The notes under the pieces: generated by a model
Database searches by the model: none
Seen by the model: the letters and a program-made list of their open reading frames with translations, nothing else
Told to the model about the DNA's origin: nothing
Made by a program: the position numbers and the translations under genes
Shown here: in pieces, positions 23,015 to 24,559 of the stretch
Position numbering within the stretch: position 1 is the first letter of the stretch
How the letters are laid out: the number at the start of each line of letters is the position of its first letter
Assembly (NCBI GenBank): GCA_905182385.1
Contig: CAJJBS010000053.1
Coordinates: 1-24,559 of the forward strand
Origin: Fidelibacterota bacterium TCS55
GTDB lineage: Bacteria > Fidelibacterota > Marinisomatia > Marinisomatales > TCS55
Direction of reading: 5' to 3'
Length of the DNA: 24,559 nucleotides

Positions 23015-24559
23015 TTGATCCATAAAGATTTCATTCAATTTAATCGTTTCGTAGCTATAGTAGCACTCGGACTTTCATTCTTAATATATCTTTTAACAAT
23101 GGCAGATACGGTCCCTTATTGGGATTCAGGAGAATTTATTGCAACATCCTATATTCTAGGTGTTCCTCATCCTCCAGGGAGTCCTTTATATTTAATTATT
23201 GGTAGAATCTTTTCAATGATCCCTTTTAATCCTGATATTGCATTTCGGATCAATCTTATTTCTCCAGTTGTTAGTTCATTAGCTGTTATGTATCTATATC
23301 TAGCTAGTGTGAAATTAATAACAAACTATCGTGGTAAAATTAAAACTCAAATAGACGCATTGATTACTTTTGGAGCTGCTCTTATTGGTGCACTTACATT
23401 TGCATTTACTGATTCACATTGGTTTAATGCTGTTGAGGCAGAGGTCTATGGTTTTTCTACATTTTTTACAGCCATTGTTGTTTGGTTGATCCTTCATTGG
23501 GCTGAAAGAGCTAATGAAAAAGGGAATGAAAGATATATTTTAATTATTGCTTATATGATTGGTTTGGCTACCGGTGTGCATTTATTAAATTTATTAGCAC
23601 TTCCTTTTATAGCACTTATTATTTATTTCAAAAAATATAAATTTTCTTTTAAAGGTTTTTTTATAACGGCACTAATAACTGGAGCGGTTTATTTAATAAT
23701 AAATGTTGGTATTATTAATGGAACTCCTAAGCTTGTGGATTCCATTGGCCTATCAATGACTATTCTACTTAGTTTAGCTATTTTTGGTGCAATGGTCTAC
23801 ACCATTTCTATAAAAAAAATTCAATACGCATTAGCACTTACTTCTGTCGTCTTAATCCTAATTGGCTACTCAACTTATGCAATGATATTTATTCGTTCAG
23901 GTCAAAGTCCAGCAATTAATGAGAACGACCCTTCTACTGTATCTCGTGCTATTGCTTATATGGAAAGGGAACAATACGGTCAAATGTTTCAATTTCCCAG
24001 GCGGTATAAAGGCTTACCTTCTAAGCATGAAGCTGTAGGTAGACCAACGAGTGGAAGAGAATATTCGTCATCTCAAGATAGAAAATATAAAACATACCGT
24101 TTAGATAAGCAGTGGGATTATTTTTGGAGTTATCAAGTAAAAAAAATGTATTGGCGGTATTTTTTGTGGCAGTTTGCAGGGCGGGGACCAAGCACAGATA
24201 AATACGTAACAGCTTATGGAGCAAATACTGATCAAGATGGCGTTGATTGGGTACAATTTGGTTTTCCATTAGCGTTTCTATTTGGTCTTTGGGGAATGTT
24301 CTTTCATTTTCAAAAAGATAAAGAAAAAGCTTTTTCTGTATTAAGTCTTTTTCTGATGACAGGACTTGCTATTATAATCTTTGTGAATCAGGATAATCCG
24401 CAACCTCGTGAAAGAGATTATTCGTATGTTGGAAGTTTTTTTGCCTTTGCAATGTGGATTTCAATTGCAGTGTCTGCATTAGGAGATTGGGTAAATAAAT
24501 ATTTTAATGGTAAGCCAATTTCAAAAAATGTCTTAATTGGACTTTTCTCATTTCTTTTA
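23015..24559 (+). CDS. DUF2723 membrane protein, GT-C-type glycosyltransferase candidate (3' partial)
   Basis: The frame stays open from TTG at 23015 to the window end (515 codons, no stop); the product continues outside. Family members often reach about 1000 residues. Start: only TTG precedes the conserved N-terminus, 2 bp after the DUF1844 stop. About residues 11-31 form TM1; then the DUF2723 signature P-Y-W-D-S-G-E-F-I-A, then HPPGSPLYLIIGR, SHWFNAVEAEVYGFSTFFTA, several TM helices to about residue 300, a soluble loop (about 300-400, with MEREQYGQ and QWDYFWSYQ), and QDNPQPRERDYSYVGSF. This is the PF11028-type arrangement with a periplasmic acidic motif after TM1. The human relative TMEM260 is a protein O-mannosyltransferase, so protein O-glycosylation is a fair inference; donor and target are unknown. 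Confidence 0.88.
   Translation, partial: MIHKDFIQFNRFVAIVALGLSFLIYLLTMADTVPYWDSGEFIATSYILGVPHPPGSPLYLIIGRIFSMIPFNPDIAFRINLISPVVSSLAVMYLYLASVKLITNYRGKIKTQIDALITFGAALIGALTFAFTDSHWFNAVEAEVYGFSTFFTAIVVWLILHWAERANEKGNERYILIIAYMIGLATGVHLLNLLALPFIALIIYFKKYKFSFKGFFITALITGAVYLIINVGIINGTPKLVDSIGLSMTILLSLAIFGAMVYTISIKKIQYALALTSVVLILIGYSTYAMIFIRSGQSPAINENDPSTVSRAIAYMEREQYGQMFQFPRRYKGLPSKHEAVGRPTSGREYSSSQDRKYKTYRLDKQWDYFWSYQVKKMYWRYFLWQFAGRGPSTDKYVTAYGANTDQDGVDWVQFGFPLAFLFGLWGMFFHFQKDKEKAFSVLSLFLMTGLAIIIFVNQDNPQPRERDYSYVGSFFAFAMWISIAVSALGDWVNKYFNGKPISKNVLIGLFSFLL

Noticed and set aside
1..24559. tRNA/rRNA genes, CRISPR array, insertion sequence, prophage or defence island
   Set aside because: No T-loop/cloverleaf segment, spaced repeat array, transposase, integrase or phage gene was seen; nearly all DNA is accounted for by housekeeping genes.

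Overview
The window is a densely packed, AT-rich stretch of bacterial chromosome dominated by housekeeping genes. I count 21 protein-coding genes; the first is cut by the left edge and the last by the right edge. I see no tRNA or rRNA gene, insertion sequence, prophage or CRISPR array. The longest stretch without a gene is 178 bp (14600-14777). The host is probably a marine member of the FCB group, and my best guess is Candidatus Marinimicrobia (SAR406) or a near relative. The reasons are a short primary sigma factor (284 aa, no region 1.1), a DUF2723 membrane glycosyltransferase, an EnvC/M23 protein resembling Bacteroidota versions, and mostly SD-free starts next to one very strong SD before rpsU. 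This placement is inference, because no rRNA is present.

Layout. (1) 1-1935: the tail of a possible BamE/SmpA-fold protein, then a minus-strand pair made of a stand-alone cyclic-nucleotide-binding (CNB) protein and an AI-2E/PerM-family permease. (2) 1936-2051: a divergent promoter region with good sigma-70-like boxes on both strands. (3) 2052-6258: EnvC-like M23 protein, DNA polymerase III delta' (holB) and metG, each overlapping the next by ATGA. (4) 6255-8125: a minus-strand pair, CutC-family protein and alkylglycerol-monooxygenase-like hydroxylase, placed between metG and tatD. (5) 8230-9771: tatD and ksgA/rsmA. (6) 9853-10980: primary sigma factor, bS21 and a clear intrinsic terminator. 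(7) 11002-14599: phosphohexomutase (GlmM-like), purine nucleoside phosphorylase, TRAM-domain RNA m5U methyltransferase. (8) 14778-16413: two-TM potassium channel with RCK domains followed 7 bp later by a second stand-alone CNB protein. (9) 16462-22517: valS, a DUF4139 protein, recG. (10) 22620-24559: a DUF1844 protein and the N-terminal 515 codons of a DUF2723 protein.

How the genes fit together. Most serve translation (metG, valS, rpsU, ksgA, the m5U methyltransferase), DNA replication and repair (holB, recG, tatD), transcription (sigma) and envelope building (EnvC-like, GlmM-like, DUF2723). The least ordinary theme is two small CNB proteins without a DNA-binding domain, each encoded beside a membrane transport protein (AI-2E permease; RCK potassium channel). 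This suggests that cyclic nucleotides may act on membrane proteins through separate subunits. The second theme is translation control: most starts lack a recognisable Shine-Dalgarno sequence, whereas rpsU has a nearly complete one, which fits bS21 autoregulation. I did not find a clearly new multi-gene defence or mobile system here.
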